DNA of 64,000 bases from Psychrobacter sp. M13. GTDB taxonomy: Bacteria; Pseudomonadota; Gammaproteobacteria; Pseudomonadales; Moraxellaceae. Each line of letters starts with the position of its first letter. The first letter of the stretch is position 1. The notes beneath the pieces were generated by a model. That model saw nothing but the letters and a program-made list of their open reading frames with translations. It ran no database searches and was not told where the DNA came from. The position numbers and the translations under genes were made by a program. This document shows, one piece after another, positions 53,060 to 63,630 of the stretch. The stretch lies in the NCBI RefSeq assembly GCF_030718935.1, contig NZ_CP132194.1:1054001-1118000 (forward strand), read 5' to 3'.

Positions 53060-56000
53060 ATGAATCATCCGTCTAAAGCTTCATTACTTGGTGTAGATCA
53101 TCTACCAACTACTCATACTATAGCGTTGTCAAACCGCTCTTGCACTCGGTATTTGCTTGCGTCTTATCCGCGTAAGCATTTTGCTAGATCCGCTTTATTT
53201 ACCGCCCTTGCTAGCAGTTTAGGTCTAGTGATAACCATGACGCCAGCAATGGCAGCTGATAATGCTAACAGCAATATTAACAGTAATGCCAATAACATCG
53301 TCAAGAGTGATGCATCTCTCACTACCAAAGCCGATATAGATGATGACACGGTACTAGATGCCTTACGTCTAAAAAACGCAGTCGAAAAGGGTATTATTGA
53401 TCGCTCGGTATTAGAAGAGTACAACCAACAGAATATAAACAACAACGGCAAAGGTAATAGCACTACTCGCAATGAAGCTATAAGCAATAATAGCGATAGT
53501 ATTAATGCTGGTAATGAAACTGCTCTCTCAGAGCAACAGCTACAACAACAAGCGCAGCAAATACAGCGAAGTGGCTATCAGATGATGACCCCTGAGCAGA
53601 TTGAGAGTGAGCTTGCAGCGCTTGATATTTTAGATAATCAGCAAGACGCTGTTTCTAATGATTATAATAATGACTCTGACAACAGTGGTTTTGACAGTAG
53701 TCTCAATGACGATATCTTTACTAGTGGTAACGATTTTGACGCACCTATCGCTACTTTAGATAGCGCTCAGCCACCTATTGGGTTTGACAGTGAGCTTGAT
53801 CAAGCCAGCTTGCCGACGCCTAGTAACCTTGAAACCCTAAATATGCCTCAGGATCAGCAAGATGTCGAGGAAGTGGCTGAGATTATGGCCCGTCCTATTC
53901 AAGTCAGTGACGCTGTCAGTAGTGGGCAAGTAGACCCTAGCGCCGATATCACTCAACAAGCCCGTCCTGAGCAAGCTTTGGCGCAGCAACAAGGTAAGCC
54001 TGTTACAGACGCTGGTAATCAGACCCAAGATATTCAGGCACAAGCTGGCGCAGGTAGAGTACCTGATATCGTTGACAATGGTGACCAAGCGACGCCCGAT
54101 AATACGTTAGATCCTGATGATTACTTACCAGAGTACCAAGTGGCGACGGATGAGCAAGCGCTGAGCGAAGGCGTTGAGCAGGCCAACAAGCCCAAGCTCA
54201 GTGCCCGTAACTCTGAGAGCCTTGTTAAACGCGCTTACAATAAACTATTCAATGGTGGCGTTGTTGCCTTGCCGCACGTTGAGACTACCGTCTATCTGCA
54301 ACAAGCGGCTACCGATAAAAATGGCGTTAGCACCACAACACTGATTAAAGCGGATAAAGATATTCAACCGATAAACAATATCAAAGCGGCCTTGGATGAC
54401 ACTACCGTACAGTCAGTGGTTGACTTTACCGCAGCACTACCACGCTTGCGTCAATCTGCATTGGATGCTGCTCGCGCTGTTGGTTATTACGATATTAGCT
54501 TAAAATTGCGCCAGTCTAATAGCGATACTATCGATGTTATTATTGAAAAGCTTGGTGAGCCAGTACGGGTGGATAGTCGCATAGTGGATATTCGTGGCGC
54601 GGGTATCGAGCAACCTGAATTTAAAGAGCTTGAGGCCAAGCTTGCACCGCAAGAAGGTGATATTTTCAATCATCGTGTTTACAAGAATAGCAAAGCGGCT
54701 CTTGAGTCACTGAGCAACACTTATGGCTATTTTGACCAGTATTGGCTCAATAAATCAGTGGATGTTATCTTGCCTGATAATACTGCTGATGTGTCGCTGG
54801 TGTACAATACAGGCGATCGTTATGAGTTTGACGAGGTGGTGTTCTTCACTTATGATAAGGCCACAAATACTCTCACTCGAGATCCTGCCAAATTGCCTGT
54901 TGAACTAAGTTTATTACAGCAGATGTTCGACTTTGAGGCGGGCGATCCTTTTTATCGTCCATCTATTACCAAGTTTGGTAATGACTTATCCGCCACGCGC
55001 TACTTTAATACCGTAAACGTAGAATCCATCTTACCAGCTGATGCTCGCAGTGCCGCCAGCACTTTAGCGTTCGATAATGTACCTGCCAATAGCGAGAGCG
55101 ACTTAGATCCTGATGTCGATAGCGATCAGACTATTAGCAATAGTAATAACAGCAGTAACGACAATAGTAATGCGACTTTAGGCCAAGCTAGTAGCGCTGA
55201 TAACACTACCGATGAGAATGCTGGTACTGGTACTGGTACAGTTATAGCGGGTAGCGCCAGTTCAGACAATGCAGCAATCGGTGATCCCGCTGATATCGCC
55301 CCTATTGAATTTGAAGTTGATGAGCAAACGAGCGAGAAGCTACAAGCAATTAAGCAAAAAGCAACGCGCTTAATCCAGCTACCTAATAATCGAGTACTGG
55401 ATGAAAAAGAGGAGGAGGCGCAAAACTTCTTAGGTAAAATAAGTGACTCTATTAGTAACGTGGTTAAAAAGATCATTCCTGATGAAGAGAGAGCCTTTAG
55501 GGATGAAAATTTTGTACCGCCAACTTTAGAGGGTCGTATCACTCCAGCACAAGTTAAAGAAAATAAAAAAGTACCCCTGTATGTGTTTGTATCTTCCGAT
55601 AAGCCGCGCGATGCCCAAGTGGGCTTAGGTTATGGCACTGATACAGGGGTGCGCGCCACGGGTAAGATCGATTATAACTTGATTAATCGCCAAGGTTATC
55701 AAGCAGGGGCTGAGGTTGAGCTCTCAAGGATTACTAAAAACGCTACGGTCTATGGCAGTCGTCCTTGGAAGCATCCGCTTAATGATAAGATTGAGGCGCG
55801 TCTGACCTATGAAGAAGAAGTTATTGATAAAGGCGAAAGTACTTTTGATCTGTCGACCCAAACTCTAAAAGCCGCTTTAGCTCGTAACATCCGTAAAGAT
55901 AGTGGCTGGAATAGCAGCTATTTTGTCAATTATCGCTTGGACAAACTAGAGTCAGGGGTAGATGAGATTGATTTACAGGACACCCCTATAGAATTTATTT

Positions 56001-56620
56001 TCTCAAAACCTACTCAACAGGCGCTGTTATTTGGTTATGGCATTAATAAGACCGATGTCAATAATGTGATCAATCCTACCAGTGGTATACGCCAGTATTA
56101 TAGTATTGAGGGCGGCACTGAGAGCCTAGCGACCGATACCGATATGGCGATTGTCAGAGCAGGGGTCAGCGGCTTATATAGTTTTGGAGAGGATAATAAG
56201 CATCAGCTATTGGGTAGTTTTAATACTGGCTATATTTGGGCTGATGACTTTGATAGTGTGCCATATAAGTTGCGCTTTTTTGCAGGCGGGGATCGGAGCA
56301 TTCGTGGCTATGATTATGAGAGTCTATCGCCTGTATTTGAATCGCCTTTAACTGATAAAAGCTATCTAACAGGCGGTCAAGTACTAGCAGTCGGTAGCGC
56401 TGAGTATAACTACGAGTTTATCCCTGGCTTTCGAGGCGCGGTATTCACTGATGTAGGTAACGCCTACGACACCGATTTTGACACTGAAACTAAAGTTGGT
56501 GTAGGTGTTGGTATCCGCTGGGCATCGCCAGTTGGCACAGTGCGAGTTGATGTCGCCGCTGGGGTCTCTGAGGAGAGCATTCCTGTTAGACTACACTTCT
56601 TTATCGGATCGCCCTTATAA
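53060..56620 (+). CDS. tamA: Autotransporter assembly factor TamA with long disordered N-terminus
   Basis: The BamA-family outer-membrane barrel of the translocation and assembly module, paired with TamB. After a signal peptide (FTALASSLGLVITMTPAMA) comes a stretch of about 300 residues rich in Asn, Gln, Asp and Ser. POTRA-type domains follow from about residue 390 (VKRAYNKLFNGGVVALPHVE). A second disordered insert (about 655-745, with SNSNNSSNDNSNATLG) precedes the barrel (from about 835, VGLGYGTDTGVRATG). The barrel has the lid motif DRSIRGYDYESLSP and ends LHFFIGSPL. At 1186 residues it is about twice the size of E. coli TamA (577). The gene is 93 bp before tamB. Confidence 0.88.
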   Translation: MNHPSKASLLGVDHLPTTHTIALSNRSCTRYLLASYPRKHFARSALFTALASSLGLVITMTPAMAADNANSNINSNANNIVKSDASLTTKADIDDDTVLDALRLKNAVEKGIIDRSVLEEYNQQNINNNGKGNSTTRNEAISNNSDSINAGNETALSEQQLQQQAQQIQRSGYQMMTPEQIESELAALDILDNQQDAVSNDYNNDSDNSGFDSSLNDDIFTSGNDFDAPIATLDSAQPPIGFDSELDQASLPTPSNLETLNMPQDQQDVEEVAEIMARPIQVSDAVSSGQVDPSADITQQARPEQALAQQQGKPVTDAGNQTQDIQAQAGAGRVPDIVDNGDQATPDNTLDPDDYLPEYQVATDEQALSEGVEQANKPKLSARNSESLVKRAYNKLFNGGVVALPHVETTVYLQQAATDKNGVSTTTLIKADKDIQPINNIKAALDDTTVQSVVDFTAALPRLRQSALDAARAVGYYDISLKLRQSNSDTIDVIIEKLGEPVRVDSRIVDIRGAGIEQPEFKELEAKLAPQEGDIFNHRVYKNSKAALESLSNTYGYFDQYWLNKSVDVILPDNTADVSLVYNTGDRYEFDEVVFFTYDKATNTLTRDPAKLPVELSLLQQMFDFEAGDPFYRPSITKFGNDLSATRYFNTVNVESILPADARSAASTLAFDNVPANSESDLDPDVDSDQTISNSNNSSNDNSNATLGQASSADNTTDENAGTGTGTVIAGSASSDNAAIGDPADIAPIEFEVDEQTSEKLQAIKQKATRLIQLPNNRVLDEKEEEAQNFLGKISDSISNVVKKIIPDEERAFRDENFVPPTLEGRITPAQVKENKKVPLYVFVSSDKPRDAQVGLGYGTDTGVRATGKIDYNLINRQGYQAGAEVELSRITKNATVYGSRPWKHPLNDKIEARLTYEEEVIDKGESTFDLSTQTLKAALARNIRKDSGWNSSYFVNYRLDKLESGVDEIDLQDTPIEFIFSKPTQQALLFGYGINKTDVNNVINPTSGIRQYYSIEGGTESLATDTDMAIVRAGVSGLYSFGEDNKHQLLGSFNTGYIWADDFDSVPYKLRFFAGGDRSIRGYDYESLSPVFESPLTDKSYLTGGQVLAVGSAEYNYEFIPGFRGAVFTDVGNAYDTDFDTETKVGVGVGIRWASPVGTVRVDVAAGVSEESIPVRLHFFIGSPL

Positions 56621-56713
56621 TGCTGGTCGTTAAAGGAAGCTATTTAACTTACTTTAAACAAAACCAGTCCTAAGCAAAACATGCTAATCGTTGATTAGTT
56701 ATGATATTTTTTA

Positions 56714-59700
56714 ATGCAGTTGAGTGTCATGTTGCCTGATAATACCACGCCTCCTAAAGATCCAATGCAAGATCCAGCACAAAGAGATGCGCGCGCGCTG
56801 CGCCGTTGGTATCCGCTATCGTTCTTGATCAAACTATTGATCTTGATCCTTATTGTCTTCGTGATTATGTTTGCGGTGTTCTTTTATCTGGCAGGCACAG
56901 ACTCTGGCACTAAGTTTTTGCTGGATAAGGTAAGTGCTGAGACAGGTATTGAGTTCAAGTACGGTAGTGGTAATCTGCGCGATGGTATCTGGGTGACTGA
57001 TATTGATATCGAGGCGACAGATGATCTTGAGATAGTAGTCGATAAAGCTTATGTAAAAATAGGCTGGCGTGCGCTGTTTGCTAAAGAAGTACACTTACGT
57101 GATGCCAATATTGGGCGCATCGAAATCATCAATCAAAAGCCACCGACCGGTGAGCCTTTTGATTATAAAACCCTTCAGCTACCCGTCAATTTGCGCTTTG
57201 ATCAGGCAAAAATAAAAACCATCGTCTATAACCAAGTGACCAAAGAGCCTGTCATTATCCACGATATTGATGCTCGGGATCTAACTTGGGTCGATACCAA
57301 AGTTTCCGTTGGCCGCGGCAGATTACGCTATGCCGATATTGTCAAAATTAACGCTCTAAAAGGTAGTATTGATCTGCAAGGTGATTATCCGTTAGATCTG
57401 AGCGCTATCGTTGAGGTTAGTGGGTTAGAAAAGGCTTATGTAGACCCACTCAATATTACGGCAACGGGAACCTTAAAGCGTACGGTAGGTAAAGTACGTA
57501 GCCGTTATAATGAGGGTGATGTACGCGGTGATATCGTCATCCAAGGGTTATCCAGTGATGCCCCATTCCAAGCCAAATTGCAATGGGATGATCTGCTTAT
57601 TCCTTATGCAGATGCGCAAGATATTCATCTCAAAGAAGGGGTGCTAAACGCCTCAGGTGTACTCTCTGAGATAAGTCTGCGCATCAATACCGATCTTACG
57701 GCCAAAGATATTCCTTCAGGTCAGTATCAAGCGCGAGCATTGTTAGTATTAGCAGACAAAAAGCTAAATATTGAGCAGCTCAATGCCAATGTGCCAGCAG
57801 GACAGTTACTAGCACAAGGGACTTTAGGTTGGCAAGATAGCTTTGAGGCGAAGATAAACGCTTTTGGGCGTAATTTTGATATACGCCGTGTTATCCCTGA
57901 GCAATATAGCGAATATCAAGCTTATGCACCACAAAAATTAGATGGCAAGCTGGGATTGCACTTTCAGCAAAAAAATATAGCCGGCAATTTAGAAGTCGAT
58001 GTCGATCTGCGTCAGCGTGATGGCGAGACTATTGATGCCAATATTGTCCAAGGCAAAAAGCCTGTGCGCTCCAAACAGCCTGCGCCTTTATTTATAAATG
58101 CTCAATGGCGTAATCTTAAGCGCACCGCTATTCCTAATATCGGCAACATCGATAGTCCAAGTGGGCAGGCTGATGTCACGGTTCGTGGCTCACGGCTGTC
58201 TGTCGATGCGGATGCGGTTATTAATGAGCTAAATGCTGCGCCCAAAGGCAATTATGATTTACAAATACGTAAGAACGGCAACGTCATTGACATTAATCGC
58301 CTTAATTATAAAGGAATAGTTGGAGACTTGGCAGGGACAGGCCAAATTCAATTAGCGACCAATCAACGCCCACTAACGTGGCAAATAGATGCTCGTACTA
58401 CGGGTCTACTGCCTAAAAACTACCGTAGCGATTTGCCGCTTGAGCGCCTGACCGGTAATATTAGCGCGCGCGGGCGCCTGCTAGATATTAGCAAAAACCG
58501 TATCAAAGCTCAGCGTCATATCATCAGCTTTAATGATACGGATCTACAAGTTAAGCTGGATGATACGCAAGATAATCGCGGTATAGGTATCACAGGTGCA
58601 GGCGACGCAAAAGTCGATCTTATTAATGGTGAGCTGTCAATATTTGATGCGCGTTTTGATGGTCAAATCGACACCGCTGATGTGCCAAAAGGCAAGCTAT
58701 CTATTGATGCTGGTGGCAGCACAAAGCTCATTAATATACGTAAGCTCAATTATGCAGGCGAAGCGGGAGCGGTAAAAGCCAAAGGCGTTATCGATCTGCG
58801 TAAAGATCTTGGCTGGCAAGTTAACGGACGTTTTGATAATTTTGATTTAGGATATTTTCTGCCGAATAACCCCGCTATTTTGACGGGCGATTTGGTTACC
58901 AGCGGCGTGTGGCAATCAGCACCTAATAGCAATGCTAATGCCAAAGGCAAGCTGCAACGTTTTGCTATCAACTTTGATGGGATGCTCGATGCTGAGCAAT
59001 TACCAGCAGGCAAGCTGACTATCGACGCTAGTGGCGACTCGCAGCTGATTCGCCTTAAGCGTTTACGTCATGTAGGCGCGGCAGGCAGTATCGATGCTAA
59101 AGGCACGGTTGATGTGCGTCGCGGCATCGCTTGGGATATTAATGCGGTGATGGATCGTTTTAATTTGGGCTATTTCGTTAAGAATATTCCAAGCGCTATC
59201 ACAGGCTCGATTGACACGAATGGTAGTTGGGGTAAAACTCAGCAAGTTATCAACCTAAAACAGATTGATTTATCAGGCAATCTAAAAGGGCAGGCGTTGA
59301 GCGCAAAAGGTAGCTTATCAGCCAAGCTTAATCTACCAGAGGATATCGCCAGCTATTTTAAGCGCTTGCAAGCGCAAGATGCTGGAGCGCAATACAAGCA
59401 AGTCAATGCGCTAATCGATAGCCTTAATGCCAATGATTTGGTGCTACGTTGGGGTGATAATTATCTGACCGCTAACGGCAATGCCAAGCAATTACAGACT
59501 AAGATAAATATTACCAGTCTCGATCAGCTCTCAGAAAATCTAGCAGGTAAGGTCACAGGTGGTGCTACTCTGTCTCAGCCTGAGGGTCAAGCATTACCAA
59601 CGATTTATATTGATTTAGTGGGCGAGCGCATCTCACTGCCAGGCTTTATCTTACGTAAAGGCAGCATTCGCGGTAAAGTAGTCAATCTTGCCAATAGCCC

Positions 59701-61720
59701 AAGTCAGCTCGTGATTAGCGCTGAGGGCTTGGACGCTGCAGGTCAGACTTTTAAGAGTGTTAATGCAGCCTTTAATGGGACAGAGCAAGCGCATACTGTG
59801 AATCTTGCTATTGCTAATGAGCAGCTAAACATAGCCGCGCGCCTCAAAGGCGGCTTTAATCGTGACAAGCTAAGCTGGTCTGGGGCGATAGGTAAAGGTC
59901 AAATCAAGTCGCAATACGCCACGCTGGCTCAAGTGCAACCTGCACAGCTGATTGTGAATCTACCTAAAACTGATGCTAACGATCTACAAGTGCAGCTAGC
60001 CGCGCATTGCTGGCAGGCAACAGATCAAAGTGGCAAGTTATGTTTGCGCGAAAACTTAGTGGCTTCTGCCACAAGCGGACAAGTGAACCTTACCGTACAG
60101 AAGATTGACACCTCTTTGTTCTCCGTGTTTTTGCCTAAAGACATTGACTGGCACGGCAAAATCAATGGCAAGGCGATTGTGGGCTGGCAAAAAGGGCGTC
60201 CACCGACGATCAACACGACGCTGTATTCAGATAATGGCAAAATCGGTCTGATTCAAGATGGTGACGCCGCTCCTGTGACTCTGCCTTATAAGCGGGTCTC
60301 GTTGATAGCGGTCTCTGTGCCTGAGGGCTTAAAGCTGCGTACTGATATTAATACGGGGCGCGGTGCTCGTGGTTATGCCGAGGTGATTGTTGATCCCTAT
60401 AAAACGCCAAAACCAATCTCAGGGGCTGTGGTACTAAATGAGCTAAACCTTGCTATTTTAAAACCCTTCTTCCCAGGTATGCGAGTCTTAGAAGGTAATA
60501 TCACGATGGCAGGTGGACTTGGCGGCACACTCGATAAGCCGCAGTTTTATGGTGATGTCAAGCTGGTTGATGGACGAGTCGCTATGCTTGATCTACCTGT
60601 TAATCTCTCCAAAATTAATGTCGATGCTAAGATTCGGGGTACTCAAGCCACTGTCGATGGTACGTTCAATAGTGGGACAGGGACAGGAACTTTGGACGGT
60701 ACTATCGACTGGCGACAAAAGCTACAAGCTAAGCTTAGCATCGTAGGGGAGCGCTTAGTCTTGACTCAGCCACCGCTACTTTTGGCTGAAGTCAATCCAG
60801 ATATCGATATTATCGTGCGACCAACGGATCAGTACGTCAATATCGCAGGGGCGATTAGCGTGCCCTCTGCAACGATTCGACCGCCAGAGGCCAGTGAAGA
60901 TATCATCACTCAAACTGAAGATGCGGTCGTGCTCGATCGACGTTTGATTGGCAATATCGATGAGGTATTAGCGATCTCCAAGCCTTGGTCTATCAATGCC
61001 GATATCGGGATTGATTTGGGCGATGATATTAATTTCCGTGGTTTTGGGGCGGTTATCCCATTAGCTGGCGCCTTAAATATCACTCAAAGTGGCACAGGGG
61101 TCATGCGCGCTAAAGGTGTAGTACAAGTAGCGCGTCGTACCAAGATTGATGCATTTGGACAGAATTTAGAACTCAATTATGGTCAAGTACGCTTCAATGG
61201 TGATGTTCTAAAGCCGAACTTAAGTATCGAGGCGGTAAAAATCATCAACGATGATACGGTAGGGGTTCGAGTCACAGGTACCATTGAGAGTCCAAATATC
61301 GTCGTCTTTAATAATGCAGGTCTGACCCAGCAGCAAGCCATGAATGCGCTAGTAACGGGTCGAATAGATGACGGTAGTCCTAGTCAAATTAGTGAGCAAG
61401 GATTTAAGTCGCAAGTCACTAATAACTTAGCGGCAGCTGGCCTTAACTTTGGCCTAAATAGTACGCGTGGCTTGACCAATCAGATAGGTCAAGCTTTCGG
61501 TCTACAGGGCTTAACCGTTGAAGCTTCGGGCAATAGTGAGGATACTAACCTGAATGTCACAGGCTATATCAGTCCTGATCTGTATATTCGTTATGGCGTA
61601 GGGGTGTTCAATGCTCAAAACAGTCTGTCTATTCGTTATCAGTTGACGCGGCGTATTTATGTCGAGGCTACCTCAGCCGCCGAAAACGCTGTCGATGTCG
61701 TCTACAGCCTGAAATTCTAA
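56714..61720 (+). CDS. tamB: Translocation and assembly module protein TamB
   Basis: An AsmA-like bridge protein that spans the periplasm from the inner membrane to TamA and is implicated in outer-membrane protein insertion and phospholipid transport. An N-terminal anchor helix lies near residues 36-62 (FLIKLLILILIVFVIMFAVF). A very long beta-rich repetitive body (beta-taco type) follows. The C-terminal DUF490/TamB domain includes GRIDDGSPSQ, LGLNFGLNSTRGLTNQIGQ-like sequence, and ends YVEATSAAENAVDVVYSLKF. At 1668 residues it is longer than E. coli TamB (1259). An ATG five codons in (56729) is an alternative start. It is followed by a strong terminator. Confidence 0.92.
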   Translation: MQLSVMLPDNTTPPKDPMQDPAQRDARALRRWYPLSFLIKLLILILIVFVIMFAVFFYLAGTDSGTKFLLDKVSAETGIEFKYGSGNLRDGIWVTDIDIEATDDLEIVVDKAYVKIGWRALFAKEVHLRDANIGRIEIINQKPPTGEPFDYKTLQLPVNLRFDQAKIKTIVYNQVTKEPVIIHDIDARDLTWVDTKVSVGRGRLRYADIVKINALKGSIDLQGDYPLDLSAIVEVSGLEKAYVDPLNITATGTLKRTVGKVRSRYNEGDVRGDIVIQGLSSDAPFQAKLQWDDLLIPYADAQDIHLKEGVLNASGVLSEISLRINTDLTAKDIPSGQYQARALLVLADKKLNIEQLNANVPAGQLLAQGTLGWQDSFEAKINAFGRNFDIRRVIPEQYSEYQAYAPQKLDGKLGLHFQQKNIAGNLEVDVDLRQRDGETIDANIVQGKKPVRSKQPAPLFINAQWRNLKRTAIPNIGNIDSPSGQADVTVRGSRLSVDADAVINELNAAPKGNYDLQIRKNGNVIDINRLNYKGIVGDLAGTGQIQLATNQRPLTWQIDARTTGLLPKNYRSDLPLERLTGNISARGRLLDISKNRIKAQRHIISFNDTDLQVKLDDTQDNRGIGITGAGDAKVDLINGELSIFDARFDGQIDTADVPKGKLSIDAGGSTKLINIRKLNYAGEAGAVKAKGVIDLRKDLGWQVNGRFDNFDLGYFLPNNPAILTGDLVTSGVWQSAPNSNANAKGKLQRFAINFDGMLDAEQLPAGKLTIDASGDSQLIRLKRLRHVGAAGSIDAKGTVDVRRGIAWDINAVMDRFNLGYFVKNIPSAITGSIDTNGSWGKTQQVINLKQIDLSGNLKGQALSAKGSLSAKLNLPEDIASYFKRLQAQDAGAQYKQVNALIDSLNANDLVLRWGDNYLTANGNAKQLQTKINITSLDQLSENLAGKVTGGATLSQPEGQALPTIYIDLVGERISLPGFILRKGSIRGKVVNLANSPSQLVISAEGLDAAGQTFKSVNAAFNGTEQAHTVNLAIANEQLNIAARLKGGFNRDKLSWSGAIGKGQIKSQYATLAQVQPAQLIVNLPKTDANDLQVQLAAHCWQATDQSGKLCLRENLVASATSGQVNLTVQKIDTSLFSVFLPKDIDWHGKINGKAIVGWQKGRPPTINTTLYSDNGKIGLIQDGDAAPVTLPYKRVSLIAVSVPEGLKLRTDINTGRGARGYAEVIVDPYKTPKPISGAVVLNELNLAILKPFFPGMRVLEGNITMAGGLGGTLDKPQFYGDVKLVDGRVAMLDLPVNLSKINVDAKIRGTQATVDGTFNSGTGTGTLDGTIDWRQKLQAKLSIVGERLVLTQPPLLLAEVNPDIDIIVRPTDQYVNIAGAISVPSATIRPPEASEDIITQTEDAVVLDRRLIGNIDEVLAISKPWSINADIGIDLGDDINFRGFGAVIPLAGALNITQSGTGVMRAKGVVQVARRTKIDAFGQNLELNYGQVRFNGDVLKPNLSIEAVKIINDDTVGVRVTGTIESPNIVVFNNAGLTQQQAMNALVTGRIDDGSPSQISEQGFKSQVTNNLAAAGLNFGLNSTRGLTNQIGQAFGLQGLTVEASGNSEDTNLNVTGYISPDLYIRYGVGVFNAQNSLSIRYQLTRRIYVEATSAAENAVDVVYSLKF

Positions 61721-61736
61721 CCATTTGATAGATAAT

Positions 61737-61763
61737 AAAAAACGCCCTTAGAGGCGTTTTTTA
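61737..61763. terminator. Bidirectional terminator between tamB and hemP
   Basis: A perfect 10-bp stem (AAAAAACGCC / GGCGTTTTTT) with a 6-nt loop, serving both convergent genes. AT-rich, loosely repetitive DNA follows to 61835. Confidence 0.92.
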
Positions 61764-61839
61764 TTAGTTAGCTTTTATTACATGATTTTTTATTAAGTAA
61801 TCTTTATTAAGAAATAAGGATACAAATAATATAGGCGAC

Positions 61840-62004
61840 TTATTTAGTCAAAATGAGACGATTATTACGGGTCAAGCGCAAGCGATATTCTTCGCCTTCA
61901 TGCTCAATGCGCACCTCTTTAGTCAAGGCGAATAAATGTTGGGACTGCATAGTAGGCAAGCGGTTGTCACGGCAGTTTAGATAACGAGAGATCACAACGC
62001 TCAT
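61840..62004 (-). CDS. hemP: Hemin uptake protein HemP
   Basis: A 54-residue cytosolic protein. The C-terminal half matches the HemP family: LFALTKEVRIEHEGEEYRLR then LTRNNRLILTK. HemP proteins are linked to heme and iron acquisition; in some bacteria they act as regulators of heme-receptor genes. The ATG at 62004 has AAAGGA 7 nt upstream; the longer frame to 62049 is not supported. A Fur box lies about 93 bp upstream, so iron repression is likely. No heme receptor gene is adjacent. Confidence 0.88.
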   Translation of the reverse strand: MSVVISRYLNCRDNRLPTMQSQHLFALTKEVRIEHEGEEYRLRLTRNNRLILTK

Positions 62005-62096
62005 AATAAAATCCTTTTGATAATTGGCTAGGTTTATAATAGTTAGCACTTAGCGAGCTATGCTATATAAATAGAACGAGGCTTCAACTAAGTAAC

Positions 62097-62109
62097 GATA
62101 ATCATTATC
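62097..62109. promoter_or_regulatory. Fur box
   Basis: GATAAT-C-ATTATC is a perfect 6-1-6 Fur core, extended on the right by ATTTA. It lies between divergent hemP and the Nudix gene and is nearer to the hemP promoter. Iron-dependent repression is inferred. Confidence 0.8.
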
Positions 62110-62242
62110 ATTTAAAATCTTATACTTTGCAAGCTAATAAGTAAATCAGTGAGCATTATTATATAAACTTATGTGTTTAGATAAAGTTAGACTCTTAGAT
62201 TTATGGTTAAAAACAAATAGAACTTATTATATAGGTCATTTT

Positions 62243-63412
62243 ATGACACATAACTTATCAGCCAAATCGGGAAAGGTTACTGCGAACGAGTCAAGTGCTC
62301 AAGTAGTAAATGTCGCAGTCGCAGTCATCCATTATCAGCAGCACTATCTGCTAGGCTACCGTGATGCAAGCCAACACCAAGGCGATCGTTATGAGTTCGT
62401 CGGCGGCAAAATAGATACTAATGAAACAGCACAAGCAGCGCTTATTCGTGAGGTTAGCGAGGAGGTTGCTATCGATATTAGCGGCAATAACGCCCTCAAG
62501 CTTGGGCGTTTGCATCATGATTATGGCGATAAGCAAGTTTGCCTGCACGTTTATAGAGTTGAGCTAAGCGCCGCGCAGTATCAGCAGCATAAGGGTGACG
62601 ATTTTGGCCCTGAGGGACAAGCTTTGGTTTGGGTAGATAAAGCTGATTTGTTAGAGAATAAATATAATTTGCCAGCGGCGAATACCACGATATTAGCTTG
62701 GTTAAGATTGCCCAAGCTTATCACTATCACTTATCCGCTAGCCCATTTTGCGACTCAATTGGACAGCTGTGAGGCTTGGCTAAGGTTTCATCAGCAAAAC
62801 ATTGCCAACAACGCTTGGGTATATGTGCGACTAAAAGATAAGCAAGCCAGCCACTTTGCCGCTTTAATCCTACAATCGCGTTCAGACATTATGGCCATAT
62901 TACCTGTTGAAAGTAGTAGGGGTATTGATAGTTCTGATACTTTTGAAACAACTACTAAAAAAACAACTACTGATGTGAGAATAAAAAATAAAGATTTAAA
63001 TTATAAAAGCTTAAGGCCACAATTAGCTGCGTATCATCTTAATCACGCTGAAGTACTCACTTGGTTTCATAATTTACGAGTTAATTATGATGATAATAAG
63101 CGCCTTTATATCGAACAGCCTTTGATATTAAGCTGTCATGATGTACAGAGTATACAAGCAGCTAATGCCATCGCTAAGATGCGTCTACAACAGCATCTGC
63201 CACCTGTGATAGGGGTTTTTATCTCGCCAGTATTAGCTACTCATACCCATCCTGATGACAATCCTTTAGGCTGGAGGCAGTGGTCTACGTTGGCACAATT
63301 GGCAGATATACCTGTTATAGCATTGGGCGGTTTATACCCAAATATGTATGACTTAGCCAGTACTTATGGCGCGGTGAGTATTGCAGGTATCCGGCAATTT
63401 CTGCACGATTAA
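62243..63412 (+). CDS. Nudix hydrolase fused to a thiamine-phosphate-synthase-like domain
   Basis: A 389-residue two-domain protein. The N-terminal part is a MutT-type Nudix hydrolase with the box GGKIDTNETAQAALIREVSE then EVAI (G-x5-E-x7-REUxEExGU). It could cleanse 8-oxo-dGTP or another nucleotide. The C-terminal part (about residue 280 on) resembles the TIM barrel of thiamine phosphate synthase (LSCHDVQSIQAANAI, PVIALGGLYPNMYDLA, YGAVSIAGIRQFL). This fusion is known in gamma-proteobacteria; the second domain may not be catalytic. A Ser/Thr/Lys-rich linker near residues 225-260 separates them. I prefer the ATG at 62243, with AGG upstream, over one at 62171. Confidence 0.85.
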   Translation: MTHNLSAKSGKVTANESSAQVVNVAVAVIHYQQHYLLGYRDASQHQGDRYEFVGGKIDTNETAQAALIREVSEEVAIDISGNNALKLGRLHHDYGDKQVCLHVYRVELSAAQYQQHKGDDFGPEGQALVWVDKADLLENKYNLPAANTTILAWLRLPKLITITYPLAHFATQLDSCEAWLRFHQQNIANNAWVYVRLKDKQASHFAALILQSRSDIMAILPVESSRGIDSSDTFETTTKKTTTDVRIKNKDLNYKSLRPQLAAYHLNHAEVLTWFHNLRVNYDDNKRLYIEQPLILSCHDVQSIQAANAIAKMRLQQHLPPVIGVFISPVLATHTHPDDNPLGWRQWSTLAQLADIPVIALGGLYPNMYDLASTYGAVSIAGIRQFLHD

Positions 63413-63630
63413 AATAAATTTCAATATAAATAGTTGTTTTTACTACTATTTACACAGCAGTAACTATAAAAGGCTAATAACAAACACAAGGCAAAACTAA
63501 TTACAAACCGTTGCTTTTCCCTACATAGTGGCACTGTTATGAAAAACAATACCCTATTACTATAAGCTATCAAATTGAAAGCTGTATAAGCTTTTTAATT
63601 CCAATAATTTATAACCTAATATGGTGTTTT

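Noticed and set aside
61764..61835. Four loose TTTATTA-type repeats after tamB
   Set aside because: The units are too AT-rich and irregular to tell from composition.
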